Positions 1 through 7,254 are shown, counted from the stretch's first letter. The stretch: 10,653 nt of DNA from Nitrospinota bacterium (GCA_016212295.1 JACRGO010000211.1:1-10653); one strand, 5' to 3'. Translations and numbers: made by a program. The notes: a model not told the origin generated them from the sequence alone.

Positions 1-31
1 ATATCCTATTGAAAGGACGCCACCGCCTATG

Positions 32-142
32 AATTCCCCTCTTGAGAGGGGTGGCCGAAGGCCGGGGTGTGTCAGCGGGCTTTTTATACCAATCGCATGT
101 TTGCCTTTCGGGGCAAACTTTTTTTTCAAGACAGCTTCTAAG
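32..142 (+). repeat. Compound intergenic repeat, left copy
   Basis: Positions 32-72 (41 nt) are identical to the reverse complement of 10518-10558, and the similarity runs on to 87 (52 of 56 positions over 32-87 against 10503-10558). The core has two hairpins: CCCCTC-TTGA-GAGGGG (36-51 region) and GGCC-GAA-GGCC (53-63 region). A second shared block, CAAGACAGCTTCTAAG at 127-142, is also found inverted at 10462-10477. The two blocks keep the same order in both copies; the DNA between them differs, and in this copy it carries a terminator hairpin. It encodes no protein and resembles dispersed palindromic repeats of environmental bacterial genomes. Mobility is not shown. Confidence 0.85.
99..126 (+). 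terminator. Rho-independent terminator of an upstream gene
   Basis: A 7-bp stem GTTTGCC (99-105) pairs with GGCAAAC (112-118) around a 6-nt loop and is followed at once by eight T (119-126). This is the standard intrinsic terminator layout for rightward transcription. It probably ends a transcription unit whose gene lies left of the window, although it sits inside the compound repeat and could be carried by it. Confidence 0.75.
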
Positions 143-280
143 TAGACATGAGCCGCTCTTGCATCCGGCCTGATAGCCAACGCTTTTTAAAAAAATGCCT
201 TAAATTTTCTCAATAAAATGGGGCATTTCAACATGTTTACTTATTTTTTGCGTTTACTATCCGCTTCTTTGCCTGAAAAA

Positions 281-310
281 TTATGGCACTTTTTAAAAAG
301 CGATTACTAT
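281..310 (+). promoter_or_regulatory. Possible -10 promoter element for the sensor kinase
   Basis: TACTAT at 305-310 matches the sigma-70 -10 consensus at five of six positions and lies 44 nt before the kinase start. The sequence 16-18 bp upstream (TTATGG or TATGGC near 281-287) is a poor -35 box, so this promoter is weak or depends on an activator. The TGGCAC at 284-289 suggests a sigma-54 -24 element, but no GC follows at the required spacing. Confidence 0.25.
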
Positions 311-353
311 AGCAGAGAAGAGGAAAACGACGAAGCTATTCAAGGAGAAAAAA

Positions 354-2603
354 ATGAGTGAGAAGTCCAGTGAAAAAAACAATAAGTCCTTCAGCCAGTA
401 TCTCCTGGATGAAGGGCTTATCAACAAGGAACAGTTGGAAAAGGCCTTGGCCATACAGAACAAGGACAGGCTTTTGGGGACCCTGGCCATGGAACTGGGG
501 GTGCTGTCCGGGGAAGACATTCTCAGAATAAATGGCTATCAGGAAGCCAACAACGTTCCATTCGGGGAGGCGGCCATTTCGTTGGGGCTCCTCACCAGCA
601 ATCAGTTAAAATACCTTCTCGACGTCCGGCTTCGGAGAAAAACCAGGATCGGGGACATCCTGGTAAATGAGGGGTCCCTTTCAAAAGAGGACCTCTACAA
701 CGCGCTGATGCGTTTTGAAAAAAACCGGCACAAGTTGAAAAAAATCCTGGTTTGCGACTCATCCCATTTAGTTAATATCCTGTTGAGGGATATCCTGAAA
801 AAATACCAGTACGAGGTAAGCTCCACTGAAAATCCGGTTGAGGCAATGCAAATCGCCATCAGGGAAAGGCCCAACCTTTTGATCATCAGCCAGGTATTCG
901 AGGGGACGTCCGGCCTGGATGTGTCGTCCAATCTCCTCTCCAGGCAGGATATGTCGGACCTGAACATAATTTTCATGGCGCAGAACATAGAAAAAAATCT
1001 TGTGGAAGAGGCATTCGAGGCGGGCGTCCACCATTTCCTTAAAAAGCCCATAGAAGAATATGAACTACTGAACATAATTTACAACATTGAACAAAAGGAG
1101 CAGATACAAAAGAAGGAGAAAATTCTTATAACTGAAGACAGCGAACTGATCCGCCAGGTAATAGCGCGGGAGCTGAAGCAGCGCGGTTACAATATCCTGC
1201 AGGCGGCCAATGGCGAGGACTGCCTCTCGATCGCGAGGGCCGAAAAGCCTGACCTTATCACCCTTGACATCATCATGCCCGGGATCGACGGATACGAGAC
1301 CTGCAAAAGACTGAGGGATGACCCAGTGACCCACGATATCCCGGTGATCATGATAACCTCGCGGGAAAGCCAGGAAGAGAGGCTGAAAGGCTTCGAGGCG
1401 GGCGCGGTGGAATACTTCATCAAGCCCTTTGTCCCGAACCAATTGGCCAATTTCATAAAGGTACTCTTCGAAACCAAGAAGGCCCGGCGAAAAGAGAAGG
1501 CATTGGTCGTGGAGGACACAAAGACCACCTTGCACATCATTAAACACATCCTGGAAAAACAGGGAATAGAGGCCATCACCGCCGAAAACGGGAAAGTGGC
1601 TTTGGATTTGCTGAAGCGCGTCGTCCCGGACATTATCCTGGCCGATATTTACATGCCCGTTATGGACGGGTTCAGGGTCTGCCATGAGGTCAAGAAATCT
1701 CCGGCCACAAACCACATCCCATTCATTTTCCTTACCAGCTCCGGGAAAAAGGACGATATATTGAAGGGCCTGGCCCTGGGCGCGAACGATTACCTGACAA
1801 AACCCTTTGACGAGGACGAGCTGCTGGCGAGGGTCAACAATTTGTTGACCAGCAAAAGACTGTACGAGGAGATGAAATCATTGAACAGCCAGTTGGAAAG
1901 ACAAAATGACGCGCTGGAAAAACTCCACAGGGAAAAAGAGACTTTCTACTCCATCCTGACCCACGATCTGCGCTCGCCCCTTACCTCTGTTTTGGGTTTC
2001 TCCAATATGTTAATAAAGGACCACGAAAACACCTTACATGAATCGGTCCTGGCCGCGTTAAAAATTATAAAGTCCGCGGCGGAAAGGCAACTTGGCATAA
2101 TTGAAGACGCCCTTGAAATATTCCAGTTTGAAAAGGTAAAACAGATCGATATGGAAAAGGGGGATTTGGGGGCCGTGGCGCATGACGTCATAGAGACCCA
2201 TCTGCATGAAATGCATGAAAAAAAAATAAAAATAACAGTCAACGGCAGGCCTTTTTCGCCAAAGGACCGCGCTTCACTTGTCTGCTCCTTCAACCGCTCC
2301 AAAATCAGCAGGGTCCTTGAAAATCTTATCGGCAATGCCTTGAAATACGCCCAAAAAAACATAGATGTTTCCTATGAAGCGAAGGAGAGCTTCGTGGAGG
2401 TCCGCGTCCGCGACGACGGCAAGGGGATGCCGGAAAAATACGTGGACAAGGTTTTCGAGGATTTTTTCCAGATACCCGGGAGCGAGAAGGGGACAGGACT
2501 TGGGCTGAGCAGCGCGAAGAGGATCGTAGCGGCCCACATGGGAAGGATATGGGTCGACCCGTCCCCAGGCCGTTGCGCCTTCCATTTCACCCTGCCGCTT
2601 TAA
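354..2603 (+). CDS. Hybrid sensor histidine kinase: MshEN-like, three REC domains, HisKA-HATPase
   Basis: This is a 749-aa cytoplasmic two-component kinase; no signal peptide or membrane segment is seen. Residues 13-121 contain four copies of a roughly 24-residue pattern with a central LG/G and a trailing Leu-rich helix (about 13-35, 39-63, 69-92, 98-121), resembling the N-terminal domain of GspE/MshE ATPases, which in MshE binds c-di-GMP. Three receiver domains follow. REC1 (about 128-248) has Ser179 where the phosphoacceptor Asp should be but keeps Asp134 and the Lys of FLKKP. REC2 (about 255-375) has Asp305 in LDIIMPG. REC3 (about 382-500) has Asp431 in ADIYMP. A short coiled coil leads to HisKA with His537 in THDLRSPL. 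The ATPase domain has an N-box near 656-665 and the DDGKGMP and GTGLGL motifs. The start is set by AAGGAG 6 nt before the ATG. The gene ends 121 bp from the convergent TPR gene; no strong terminator lies between, only a weak hairpin at 2637-2654. Kinase assignment is secure; the signal and the output partner are unknown. Confidence 0.93.
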   Translation: MSEKSSEKNNKSFSQYLLDEGLINKEQLEKALAIQNKDRLLGTLAMELGVLSGEDILRINGYQEANNVPFGEAAISLGLLTSNQLKYLLDVRLRRKTRIGDILVNEGSLSKEDLYNALMRFEKNRHKLKKILVCDSSHLVNILLRDILKKYQYEVSSTENPVEAMQIAIRERPNLLIISQVFEGTSGLDVSSNLLSRQDMSDLNIIFMAQNIEKNLVEEAFEAGVHHFLKKPIEEYELLNIIYNIEQKEQIQKKEKILITEDSELIRQVIARELKQRGYNILQAANGEDCLSIARAEKPDLITLDIIMPGIDGYETCKRLRDDPVTHDIPVIMITSRESQEERLKGFEAGAVEYFIKPFVPNQLANFIKVLFETKKARRKEKALVVEDTKTTLHIIKHILEKQGIEAITAENGKVALDLLKRVVPDIILADIYMPVMDGFRVCHEVKKSPATNHIPFIFLTSSGKKDDILKGLALGANDYLTKPFDEDELLARVNNLLTSKRLYEEMKSLNSQLERQNDALEKLHREKETFYSILTHDLRSPLTSVLGFSNMLIKDHENTLHESVLAALKIIKSAAERQLGIIEDALEIFQFEKVKQIDMEKGDLGAVAHDVIETHLHEMHEKKIKITVNGRPFSPKDRASLVCSFNRSKISRVLENLIGNALKYAQKNIDVSYEAKESFVEVRVRDDGKGMPEKYVDKVFEDFFQIPGSEKGTGLGLSSAKRIVAAHMGRIWVDPSPGRCAFHFTLPL

Positions 2604-2724
2604 CCCAGTCCCGCCAACGCCAAGAACCTATTGGCCGAAATTTTAAAGAATTTCCCCTCTTCCTCGCAAATTTTTATTTAGAAAGTTTTTTCCTGTCTTC
2701 CTGATATAAGAAGGACCGGTCACA

Positions 2725-5343
2725 TTACATCCTTATATCCTTATATCCTTTTTCCCACTTCATGGAATTGCTGGATAACTCCGCTGCCTTGGACCATATT
2801 TCCCCCTTTTGGGATTCCGCGAGCTTTTTTAAGAAAGGCTCGGCGGACGCGTCTTCATTTAATTTCGCGTAGCTTTCGCCGATAAAATATTTCGCGTAGA
2901 CATTCCTTGGTTCCTGTTCAAATTTTTCAACCGCGTCCTTATACGCCTTCACTGCGTTTTCAAATTCACCGTTCATATAGTAACAGTCCCCGATCTCATA
3001 AAAACTATCCTTGTAAAAAGCCGGGACGGGCTGCGCCGGGTCTTCCGGCCTGAATGACTTGATGGAATTCTGGAAAGCCGTGATCGCTTCCGGAAACTTC
3101 TTTTGCATTTTGAGGGCAATTCCAAGGCGCGCGAAAAAATAAGATTGGTCGGCGGCCTTTGGAAATCTTTTTATGTAATCCGAATATTGCCTTTCCGCTT
3201 CCAGGAATTTCTTTTGCTGGAAAAAGACGTCACCCAGCATGGATATGGCCTTGGAAAGATAGCTGCTTTGTGGAAACTCCGTTATAAAACGGACCAGTGC
3301 GTTTTCCGCTGCTTCATAATTTCCCTTTTTGGTTTGAATGGAGCCTAATTGGATTACAATGGCGTCATTATATTCGCCCTTATCATCCAAATCCCGGATT
3401 TTTTGATAATATTTTACAGCCGTTTCGTAAAGTCCCGCCTTTTGGTACACGTCCGCCAGCAAATACAGGACTTGCATATTTTTTATATCCTTCAAATAGG
3501 GCTCAAGATTTTCATGATAGGCCGCCAGCAGAGGCATGAATCCATCCTGTCCGTAATAGGCCAGCACCATATCGTAAAAGGAATTTTCTATCATGCCCTT
3601 GACCTCCTTGGACTGGGCGGTTTCCGGAAATTTGTCGTGGATCTTCCTGAAGATCGAAATGGCGTTGAAAAATTCCTTCTTTTTCGACAAGGCCGCTCCT
3701 TCATGAAGAAGGGCGTATGCAACTGATTTGGGGTCATCCGGATATTTTCTCGAAATTTCCTGGAAGGTTTTTATAGGATCATAATATGCCTGGTAGGTAT
3801 CGAATATTTTCTTTTTCGGGGTGTAGTCGGGTTTGGCAACCCCGGCTTCCGCTATCCGCATCCGGCCGTATTGGGCCTCCGGGGTTTCCGGGTTCCTTGT
3901 GGCGGTTTCCGAGAACACCTTCATGCCGGCCTCTTCTTTTCCCTCGGCGAAGTAGGTGTCGCCCAGTATAGGCATGGCCTTTATTGAAAGCTCAAAGTTT
4001 GGATATAGATTTACGAGGGTGAAAAATTGTTTCCTGGCCTCCACAAAGTCCTTTTTGGCGTAATAAAGTTTTCCCATGTTGTAAATAATATGGGGGTGGG
4101 TCTTGGAATAGGTGGGCCACCTCTTGGACGCCTCCAGGTAAACATTTAATGCCTGCTCATGGCTATTAGTGTCGTAAAGATAATCCGCTATGGAAAAAGA
4201 CGCTGTTTTTGCCTCGGCGCTGTATGGCGAGAGCAGTATAACCTCTTTGTACAAATCGTACGCCTTTTTATAATCCAGGGAAGAATAATACATATTCGCC
4301 TTCAACAACTTGGCCTGCAATCCATACCGCTTATTTCCATAGAGATCAAGGATTTCATCCACGGAGGCCATGGCTTCCAGGTTCAGGCCGGCGGAAAAAT
4401 ACATCTTCGCCAGTTTAAAAAGCGCGGCCTCCTTGTTGGGTGAGCGGGGATAATTACGAAGGGCGGCCCTGAAATCATGGACCGCGGCAGCGTAATCAGG
4501 CTTGTTTTCATCCACGAGGGAGAACTGGCAATCCGCCATTAGATAGGAGGCGTTTTCGGCGTATTGGCTCTCCGGGAACTTTTTGACGAATTCCTGGAAT
4601 TTCAGATAGGCTTCGGCGTATTTTGTTTCCTGGAATAATTTCAAACCCTCCACGTAAAGGTCCTTGCCGGTGTTCTTTCTTTCGATTTCCTGGAGGATTT
4701 GGTCCCTTTTCGCGATCTCTTCCGGAGAAAGTTTTTCTTCCTCCCTGGCGGCCTGCTGGGCCGGTTCAGGCTGGGCGGCCGTCTGGACCGTTTCCTTTTG
4801 GGCTTCGGTTTGGACCTCAGCGGTTACAACAGGGGGTTCAGGATTTTCCTCCAGTTCCGGAAAACTTTTCCTCTTTAAGACCGCCTCAGGGGAATCTTTC
4901 GCCGCTCCGTTTTTTTTTTCTATATCGAGGACAAGGCGCGGAGGACCTTCCAGAGAGAGGTGGTAGATGCTGTTTTTGGGGTACTGAAGCAAGACCGTGA
5001 TGAGCAATTCTCCGGTTTCCTTTGATTCATTAAGCGTGACCCCCTTTATCCTGGCGTCAGTGATTTTGCGTTTGGAAAAGTCTTCCGGTATGGTGGCGCC
5101 CGGGATGCGGAGAAGGACATGCTGGTTTTTGAAATCAGGAGTCAGGGTATAGGTAAAGCCCTTCTTCATTTCAAAAATAAGCCTGGAAAAGGTGGGATGC
5201 GGGGCGAACCTGATGTTCCTGATCTGGTTTTCCCGTGTCCCGACGGCTTCAACCATTAAAAACCAAAGGAGGAAGGCCAGGATTACCCCGAAAAGCGCTA
5301 TATTTTTGGGGAGACCTTTTTTGCTTATTCCTGAAATACCCAT
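2725..5343 (-). CDS. Membrane-anchored AMIN-domain TPR repeat protein
   Basis: An 872-aa envelope protein, probably a scaffold for assembly or peptidoglycan-associated complexes. Residues 14-34 form one hydrophobic segment after basic residues, acting as signal anchor or uncleaved signal. Residues about 40-143 look like an AMIN domain (beta-rich, ending PPRLVLDIEKK), a fold known in peptidoglycan amidases and secretin PilQ. A Pro/Glu/Gln/Ala-rich linker (about 145-205) follows, then tetratricopeptide repeats from about 225 to the end, many with the YxxAxxxFxxFxxxFPxS pattern of BamD/YbgF-type TPRs. I prefer the ATG at 5343: it has AGGTG 9 nt upstream and leads straight into the basic signal region. 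A GTG at 5355 would add four residues but overlaps that ribosome binding site. A run of ten A (coding strand, 4910-4919) lies exactly at the AMIN-linker junction. The gene is monocistronic, convergent to the kinase and divergent from the tRNA-Ser cluster. The exact partner cannot be read from the sequence. Confidence 0.88.
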   Translation of the reverse strand: MGISGISKKGLPKNIALFGVILAFLLWFLMVEAVGTRENQIRNIRFAPHPTFSRLIFEMKKGFTYTLTPDFKNQHVLLRIPGATIPEDFSKRKITDARIKGVTLNESKETGELLITVLLQYPKNSIYHLSLEGPPRLVLDIEKKNGAAKDSPEAVLKRKSFPELEENPEPPVVTAEVQTEAQKETVQTAAQPEPAQQAAREEEKLSPEEIAKRDQILQEIERKNTGKDLYVEGLKLFQETKYAEAYLKFQEFVKKFPESQYAENASYLMADCQFSLVDENKPDYAAAVHDFRAALRNYPRSPNKEAALFKLAKMYFSAGLNLEAMASVDEILDLYGNKRYGLQAKLLKANMYYSSLDYKKAYDLYKEVILLSPYSAEAKTASFSIADYLYDTNSHEQALNVYLEASKRWPTYSKTHPHIIYNMGKLYYAKKDFVEARKQFFTLVNLYPNFELSIKAMPILGDTYFAEGKEEAGMKVFSETATRNPETPEAQYGRMRIAEAGVAKPDYTPKKKIFDTYQAYYDPIKTFQEISRKYPDDPKSVAYALLHEGAALSKKKEFFNAISIFRKIHDKFPETAQSKEVKGMIENSFYDMVLAYYGQDGFMPLLAAYHENLEPYLKDIKNMQVLYLLADVYQKAGLYETAVKYYQKIRDLDDKGEYNDAIVIQLGSIQTKKGNYEAAENALVRFITEFPQSSYLSKAISMLGDVFFQQKKFLEAERQYSDYIKRFPKAADQSYFFARLGIALKMQKKFPEAITAFQNSIKSFRPEDPAQPVPAFYKDSFYEIGDCYYMNGEFENAVKAYKDAVEKFEQEPRNVYAKYFIGESYAKLNEDASAEPFLKKLAESQKGEIWSKAAELSSNSMKWEKGYKDIRM

Positions 5344-5430
5344 GAACACACGCACCTATAAGAAAATATTCAACAACTATCAAGCAAGTTTCATGCCTTT
5401 TGCATAACACGGCTTCCCGGCGCTAATATA

Positions 5431-5458
5431 AATATATCCCATTATGGTCTTTTAGCAA
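5431..5458 (-). promoter_or_regulatory. Candidate sigma-70 promoter of the AMIN-TPR gene
   Basis: Reading leftwards on the minus strand, TTGCTA (5458-5453) and TATATT (5436-5431) are separated by 16 bp, matching -35 at four and -10 at five of six positions. Transcription would begin near 5424, leaving a leader of about 80 nt before the ATG at 5343. No competing pair as good was found in the 5344-5506 interval. Confidence 0.45.
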
Positions 5459-5506
5459 GTAGCCGGCGGCACTGCGCGTGTTAATGCGTCAAATTTATGG
5501 CTAAAC

Positions 5507-5535
5507 TTGACTCCCCTCTGTAAATACGCTTAAAT
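5507..5535 (+). promoter_or_regulatory. Candidate promoter of the tRNA-Ser / SRP RNA cluster
   Basis: TTGACT (5507-5512) is a near-consensus -35 box and TTAAAT (5530-5535), 17 bp later, a weaker -10. The start would fall near 5542, about 27 nt before the mature tRNA-Ser(CGA), a normal 5' leader for a tRNA precursor. It faces away from the AMIN-TPR promoter, so both lie in the same divergent interval. Confidence 0.5.
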
Positions 5536-5568
5536 AGTTTTTACAGGGTATTGAAAGCTTTTGGAGCA

Positions 5569-5660
<92 letters not shown>

Positions 5661-5688
5661 AGGAATTAAAAAAGGGAAAGCAAACCCC

Positions 5689-5817
5689 CAAATAACAAAT
5701 AGCAAATAAATTACAAATTACAATTACTGAATGTCCAAAATAACTCCATTTCCTTGTTTGTCATTTGTAATTTTGGTTATTGAGATTTATTTGTTATTTG
5801 ACAATTGAGATTTGGAG
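5689..5817. repeat. AT-rich interspersed palindromic repeat between the tRNA genes
   Basis: The block CAAATAACAAATA (5689-5701) is repeated inverted at 5788-5800, and ACAAATNACAA-type units recur in both arms (for example TTACAAATTACAA at 5711-5723 and, inverted, near 5757-5773). The whole interval is an imperfect palindrome made of short degenerate units and has no coding potential. It is of the same general type as the other two internal repeats of this window, yet its unit sequence is different. Confidence 0.65.
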
Positions 5818-5823
5818 TTTCAT

Positions 5824-5850
5824 AAAACTTTGTTTTTTTAGCAAAGTTTT
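5824..5850. other. AT-rich hairpin upstream of tRNA-Ser(GGA)
   Basis: AAAACTTTG (5824-5832) and CAAAGTTTT (5842-5850) form a perfect 9-bp stem with a 9-nt loop. The stem is low in GC and is followed by only four T, so terminator activity is doubtful. It could mark processing between the two tRNA precursors or the end of the neighbouring repeat. Confidence 0.5.
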
Positions 5851-5894
5851 CTAATTGCCTAAGTTCTATTTAAAAAGGCATGAATCTGATTTGT

Positions 5895-5984
5895 GGAGAG
5901 ATGGCCGAGTTGGCTGAAGGTGCACGCCTGGAAAGCGTGTGTAGGTGACCCCTACCGGGGGTTCGAATCCCCCTCTCTCCGCCA
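5895..5984 (+). tRNA. tRNA-Ser (anticodon GGA)
   Basis: A complete class II tRNA reading UCC and UCU. The acceptor stem GGAGAGA/TCTCTCC, discriminator G and encoded CCA match the first tRNA-Ser. The anticodon stem CACGC/GCGTG (5923-5939) encloses CTGGAAA, anticodon GGA at 5930-5932. The variable arm has the stem GTAGG/CCTAC (5941-5955). The last 30 nt differ from those of tRNA-Ser(CGA) at one position. It ends 12 nt before the SRP RNA, with no room for a promoter, so the two are almost certainly transcribed together. Confidence 0.97.
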
Positions 5985-5996
5985 TTTTTTGATATT

Positions 5997-6097
5997 GGGG
6001 CTGGGTCTCACGCAACGGGCGTTTACGAACCTCGTCAGGTCCGGAAGGAAGCAGCGATAAGTAAATTAACCCGGGTGCCGTGAGGAAACCCAGCCTC
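5997..6097 (+). ncRNA. ffs: Signal recognition particle RNA, short bacterial (4.5S) type
   Basis: This is the RNA scaffold that binds Ffh and guides membrane proteins to FtsY and the translocon. The conserved apical domain GTCAGGTCCGGAAGGAAGCA (about 6034-6053) holds the GGAA tetraloop and the asymmetric Ffh-binding loop. The ends pair over ten positions: GGGGCTGGGT (5997-6006) with ACCCAGCCTC (6088-6097). The length of about 101 nt fits the small form without an Alu domain. Five T follow the closing helix, so it may act as its own weak terminator. It lies directly between tRNA-Ser(GGA) and the FmdE-like gene. Confidence 0.96.
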
Positions 6098-6118
6098 TTT
6101 TTATTTGGAGGATGCAGG

Positions 6119-6778
6119 ATGGAAACCAAATGGCTGCAAACTTTTTTCAAGGACGTACCACCAATTGCAATGAGGGAGCCCCTGGCGGAAATACTTGGCG
6201 CCATGCCGGAAGGAGGGGTAGTTTACTATACATACGAAGACGCCATTAAGGTGTCTGGACACGCCTGCGCCTCCGTCTCTCTGGCATATAAGGCCACGGA
6301 ACTCGGCCTCAAGGCCCTTTACGGGAATGACGTTCCTGTGCGTGGAGCGGTTGAGGTGGCCTTTTCTGGCAGCGGGACGCATGGCGCAAACGGCCCTATA
6401 GGCCAGGTCATTTCCTTTCTCACGGGAGCGGCCATGGAGTACGGATTTCATGGCCTCATGGGAGATTACGCAAGGGCGGACAAATTTCACTTCGACGAAA
6501 AAATGGAAATCCCCCCAGGCGCGGGCTTCCGCGTGATTTTTAAAAGGGACGATAACGGAAAGATGGTGGAGGTGTTGCCCTGTCCTTCCAGGATACCGCT
6601 TGAACCGGAGGACCTGGAAGGGTCCAAGTGCATGCCATTGGTGCTACAAGGGGTAGCAACGAAGGAGCAAAAAGAGAAGTTTTTCCGTTATTGGCAGGGA
6701 AAGAACAAAAAGATTCTAATGGATGCTACTGAAGGGCTTTTCCAAGTGAGGGAAATAAGCGATTACAGGTTTTACTGA
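6119..6778 (+). CDS. FmdE-like domain protein (putative metal-binding)
   Basis: A 219-aa soluble protein without signal peptide. Residues about 40-125 resemble the FmdE family (named after an accessory gene of formylmethanofuran dehydrogenase): SGHAC (46-50) matches the family's GHxC motif and is followed by the usual SLAYKATELGLKAL helix, then a Gly-rich stretch (about 83-103) and YGFHGLMGDY. His48 and Cys50 are the likely metal ligands; the Pro that normally follows this Cys is replaced by Ala. Two further Cys (155, 171) lie in the C-terminal half, which I cannot assign. The ATG at 6119 has GGAGG 7 nt upstream; an in-frame ATG at 6080 lies inside the SRP RNA and is rejected. The gene begins 21 bp after ffs, so read-through from the RNA cluster is likely. 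DsrE and DsrF genes follow, suggesting a redox or sulfur-related role. Family assignment is moderate and the reaction unknown. Confidence 0.7.
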   Translation: METKWLQTFFKDVPPIAMREPLAEILGAMPEGGVVYYTYEDAIKVSGHACASVSLAYKATELGLKALYGNDVPVRGAVEVAFSGSGTHGANGPIGQVISFLTGAAMEYGFHGLMGDYARADKFHFDEKMEIPPGAGFRVIFKRDDNGKMVEVLPCPSRIPLEPEDLEGSKCMPLVLQGVATKEQKEKFFRYWQGKNKKILMDATEGLFQVREISDYRFY

Positions 6779-6797
6779 CTATAAAAAATGGTAACAC

Positions 6798-6942
6798 TTT
6801 AGCCTTTTGAAAAAGTCTGTTTTAGAAAAGGAGGAACCACGAATGGACACGAATGAACACTAATTATTTTTAGTAGTTTTATAAAATTCGTGTCAATTCG
6901 TGTCAATTCGTGGTTCAGGTTGCCTTTTTTCAAACAGCTAAA
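6798..6942. repeat. 145-bp nested palindromic element upstream of dsrE
   Basis: The inner arms 6834-6864 and 6886-6916 are inverted repeats matching at 27 of 31 positions around a 21-nt centre, built of CACGAAT/ATTCGTG-type units repeated about every ten bases. Outer arms 6798-6814 and 6926-6942 match at 15 of 17 positions (TTTAGC then TTGAAAAA). It codes for nothing. The right outer arm ends one base before an ATG in frame with dsrE, so the element replaces the normal leader of that gene. The structure is MITE-like or REP-like, but no target-site duplication is evident. Confidence 0.8.
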
Positions 6943-6954
6943 ATGCTACAAAAA

Positions 6955-7254
6955 ATGAAATTAGGCATTTTGCTTACATCAGGACCCTTTTCTCCAGACG
7001 CCCATACCGCCATCCAACTCGCCAGGGCGGCCTTGGAGCAAAACATCGAGGTGGAAATGTTTTTAATGATGGACGCGGTTTATCACGTGAACGGAGACAG
7101 ACTCGATGGGATGATTAAATCAGGCGTGAAGATAACGCTGTGCGCCCACAACGCAGGGGAAAGAGGCGTCCCCCAACGGGAAGGCTATAATTTCGGGAGC
7201 CAGTATGATTTGGCCCAGTTGACAGCTAAAGCTGACAAGATGATCACGTTATGA
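6955..7254 (+). CDS. dsrE: DsrE/TusD-like sulfur-relay protein
   Basis: A 99-aa cytoplasmic protein of the DsrE/TusD family, which carries persulfide sulfur on a conserved Cys in 2-thiouridine synthesis (TusBCD) or dissimilatory sulfur oxidation (DsrEFH). It starts with the beta strand MKLGILLTSGPF, followed by a helix and EVEMFLMMDAVY, like TusD's SSVFFYREGVY. Cys63 in ITLCAHNAGERG aligns with the active Cys of TusD (ICVAAALRRGV), and the C-terminal LAQLTAKADKMITL matches TusD's closing helix and strand. I chose the ATG at 6955 because it begins at the family's first strand. An ATG at 6943 and a GTG at 6910 are also in frame, but the GTG lies inside the palindromic element. None has a good ribosome binding site. 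Its stop overlaps the next start (ATGA), so the two are translationally coupled. No DsrH/TusB or TusA gene is present. Confidence 0.83.
   Translation: MKLGILLTSGPFSPDAHTAIQLARAALEQNIEVEMFLMMDAVYHVNGDRLDGMIKSGVKITLCAHNAGERGVPQREGYNFGSQYDLAQLTAKADKMITL

Larger units (their letters stand above)
1..353. other. Non-coding left edge and leader of the sensor kinase gene
   Basis: No credible gene lies here; the short minus-strand frame around 293-520 is a shadow of the kinase gene. The stretch holds a compound repeat (32-142) containing a strong terminator (99-126), then AT-rich DNA. A hairpin with 7-bp arms AAATGCC (193-199) and GGCATTT (222-228) is visible. The string CGCTTTTTAAAAA occurs at 181-193 and again, inverted, at 290-302, so 181-302 is bracketed by inverted copies. 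The kinase Shine-Dalgarno AAGGAG is at 342-347. Positions 4-17 form the small hairpin TCCT-ATTGAA-AGGA, related to one at the right edge of the window. Confidence 0.7.

Noticed and set aside
284-302. Sigma-54 promoter suggested by TGGCAC
   Set aside because: The GC expected at -12 is about three bases too far downstream and the TT before it is absent.
1065-1715. Minus-strand 216-codon frame inside the kinase gene
   Set aside because: It is a shadow of the REC2-REC3 coding region.
2637-2654. Terminator between the kinase and TPR genes
   Set aside because: The GAAATT/AATTTC stem has only 6 AT-rich pairs and no T tract follows.
2731-2749. Tandem CCTTATAT repeat as a mobile-element footprint
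   Set aside because: It is two short copies at the very end of the TPR coding region and can be chance.
5343-5355. GTG start four codons upstream in the AMIN-TPR gene
   Set aside because: It overlaps the AGGTG that best serves the ATG at 5343, and has no ribosome binding site of its own. It remains possible.
6080-6118. Longer start of the FmdE-like gene at 6080
   Set aside because: It lies inside the SRP RNA closing helix; the ATG at 6119 has GGAGG at proper spacing.
5866-6204. Minus-strand open frame across tRNA-Ser(GGA) and SRP RNA
   Set aside because: It runs antisense through two certain RNA genes and shows no recognisable protein pattern.
6834-6916. CRISPR array
   Set aside because: The repeated units are about ten bases, contiguous and arranged as a palindrome, without spacers or cas genes.
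6910-6954. GTG start of the DsrE-like gene at 6910
   Set aside because: The codon falls in the arm of the palindromic repeat and the extra residues do not fit the family.
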